Source of the DNA: JAAYHC01 sp964483175
GTDB lineage: Bacteria > Bacillota > UBA5301
NCBI GenBank assembly: GCA_964483175.1
Contig: CAZAAT010000027.1
Span: 1-28,887, forward strand
Direction of reading: 5' to 3'
DNA: 28,887 bases
In this document: positions 28,585-28,887 of the stretch, piece after piece
Numbering within the stretch: position 1 is the first letter of the stretch
How the letters are laid out: each line of letters starts with the position of its first letter
The notes under the pieces: generated by a model
The model's input: the letters and a program-made list of their open reading frames with translations, nothing else
What the model was told of the DNA's origin: nothing
The model's database searches: none
Program-made: the position numbers and the translations under genes

Positions 28585-28887
28585 GTTATCTGGGTGTCAG
28601 CTCGCATGGTGATCTGTAGCTTGTTGGCCTGTGCACTCGGTGTGTTGGTATTGGTGGCTGTACCGAGAGTCCGTGAGACCTTTGTCCCGTTGACAGAGAT
28701 TGTTTCTGGCAAGACCATCTTCATTGATCCTGGCCATGGCGGGCGAGATCCCGGTTGTGTTAGTTCGGCGGGACTAACCGAGAAGGAGTTGGTTCTCGAT
28801 TTGGGTCTTCGCCTCAGGGACTTGTTTTTGCGCTCCGCGATCAACGCCGAGCTGACTAGGGAAGAAGATAGCGAGGTTTGGCCGGCT
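28570..28887 (+). CDS. cwlD: N-acetylmuramoyl-L-alanine amidase, CwlD-like (partial)
   Basis: The first 106 residues of a gene that runs off the window. A signal anchor (about residues 5-35) is followed by TIFIDPGHGGRDPGCV, the Amidase_3 zinc motif with its histidine, and by LTEKELVLDLGLRLRDLF with the second ligand glutamate. Such enzymes cleave the amide bond between N-acetylmuramic acid and the peptide; CwlD does this for muramic lactam formation in the spore cortex. Start TTG 28570 (or TTG 28567) follows AGGTGA (28558-28563); ATG 28606 is a less likely alternative. The cwlD symbol rests on context near rpsI as well as on sequence. Confidence 0.82.
   Translation, partial: MRHRVVIWVSARMVICSLLACALGVLVLVAVPRVRETFVPLTEIVSGKTIFIDPGHGGRDPGCVSSAGLTEKELVLDLGLRLRDLFLRSAINAELTREEDSEVWPA

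Noticed and set aside
1..28887. CRISPR arrays, tRNA or rRNA genes, insertion sequences, integrases, phage genes
   Set aside because: I looked for repeated spacers, cloverleaf or rRNA sequences and transposase or integrase motifs and saw none.

Overview
The window reads as chromosome from an anaerobic, spore-former-like member of the Bacillota (Clostridia or a related class). The evidence is the gene order tuf - S10 - spc - alpha - ecfA1/ecfA2/ecfT - truA - rplM - rpsI followed later by a cwlD-type amidase, the zinc-binding forms of S14, S4, L36 and adenylate kinase, a KOW-domain protein between map and infA, strong GGAGG-type ribosome binding sites, many GTG/TTG starts, and a gene that appears to use selenocysteine. 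I cannot name the genus. Two runs of exactly ten N (7469-7478 and 15987-15996) show this is a draft scaffold, and each interrupts a gene.

Region 1 (1-15634) is an unbroken translation/secretion/transcription block, all on the + strand: the end of tuf, then rpsJ-rplC-rplD-rplW-rplB-rpsS-rplV-rpsC-rplP-rpmC-rpsQ, rplN-rplX-rplE-rpsZ-rpsH-rplF-rplR-rpsE-rpmD-rplO-secY-adk-map-KOW-infA-rpmJ-rpsM-rpsK-rpsD-rpoA-rplQ. Spacing is tight, with several stop/start overlaps. Region 2 (15636-19863) continues with the energising module of an ECF vitamin transporter (ecfA1, ecfA2, ecfT), truA, and then rplM-rpsI behind a promoter of their own, closed by a good intrinsic terminator at 19882-19910.

Region 3 (19993-25895) looks like an accessory catabolic cassette: a PucR-type regulator, a NitT/TauT-type ABC importer (binding protein, permease, ATPase) and an N-acyl-D-amino-acid deacylase-like amidohydrolase. 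It carries two structured non-coding stretches. One is a roughly 200-nt leader with tandem terminator-like hairpins and competing pairings upstream of the transporter. The other is a 143-nt intergenic region with a nested dyad, plus an 11-bp inverted repeat whose 3' arm contains the ribosome binding site of the deacylase gene.

Region 4 (25957-27780) looks like a thiol/persulfide/selenium redox cassette: a CsoR-family regulator with two cysteines but no copper-ligand histidine (CstR-like), an ArsR-family regulator behind a promoter with a near-perfect 28-bp dyad operator, a thioredoxin (WCMPC), a small thioredoxin-fold protein with an in-frame UGA followed by a convincing bacterial SECIS-type hairpin (predicted selenoprotein), and a convergent OsmC-family protein. 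The two convergent genes overlap by 4 bp inside an 11-bp hairpin.

Region 5 (27902-28887) returns to what normally follows rpsI in Bacillota: a class I RsmC-like methyltransferase and the beginning of a CwlD-type amidase, cut by the window end. Regions 3 and 4 therefore look like about 8 kb of accessory DNA placed within a conserved housekeeping neighbourhood. The selenoprotein cassette and the two structured leaders are the parts most worth following up.
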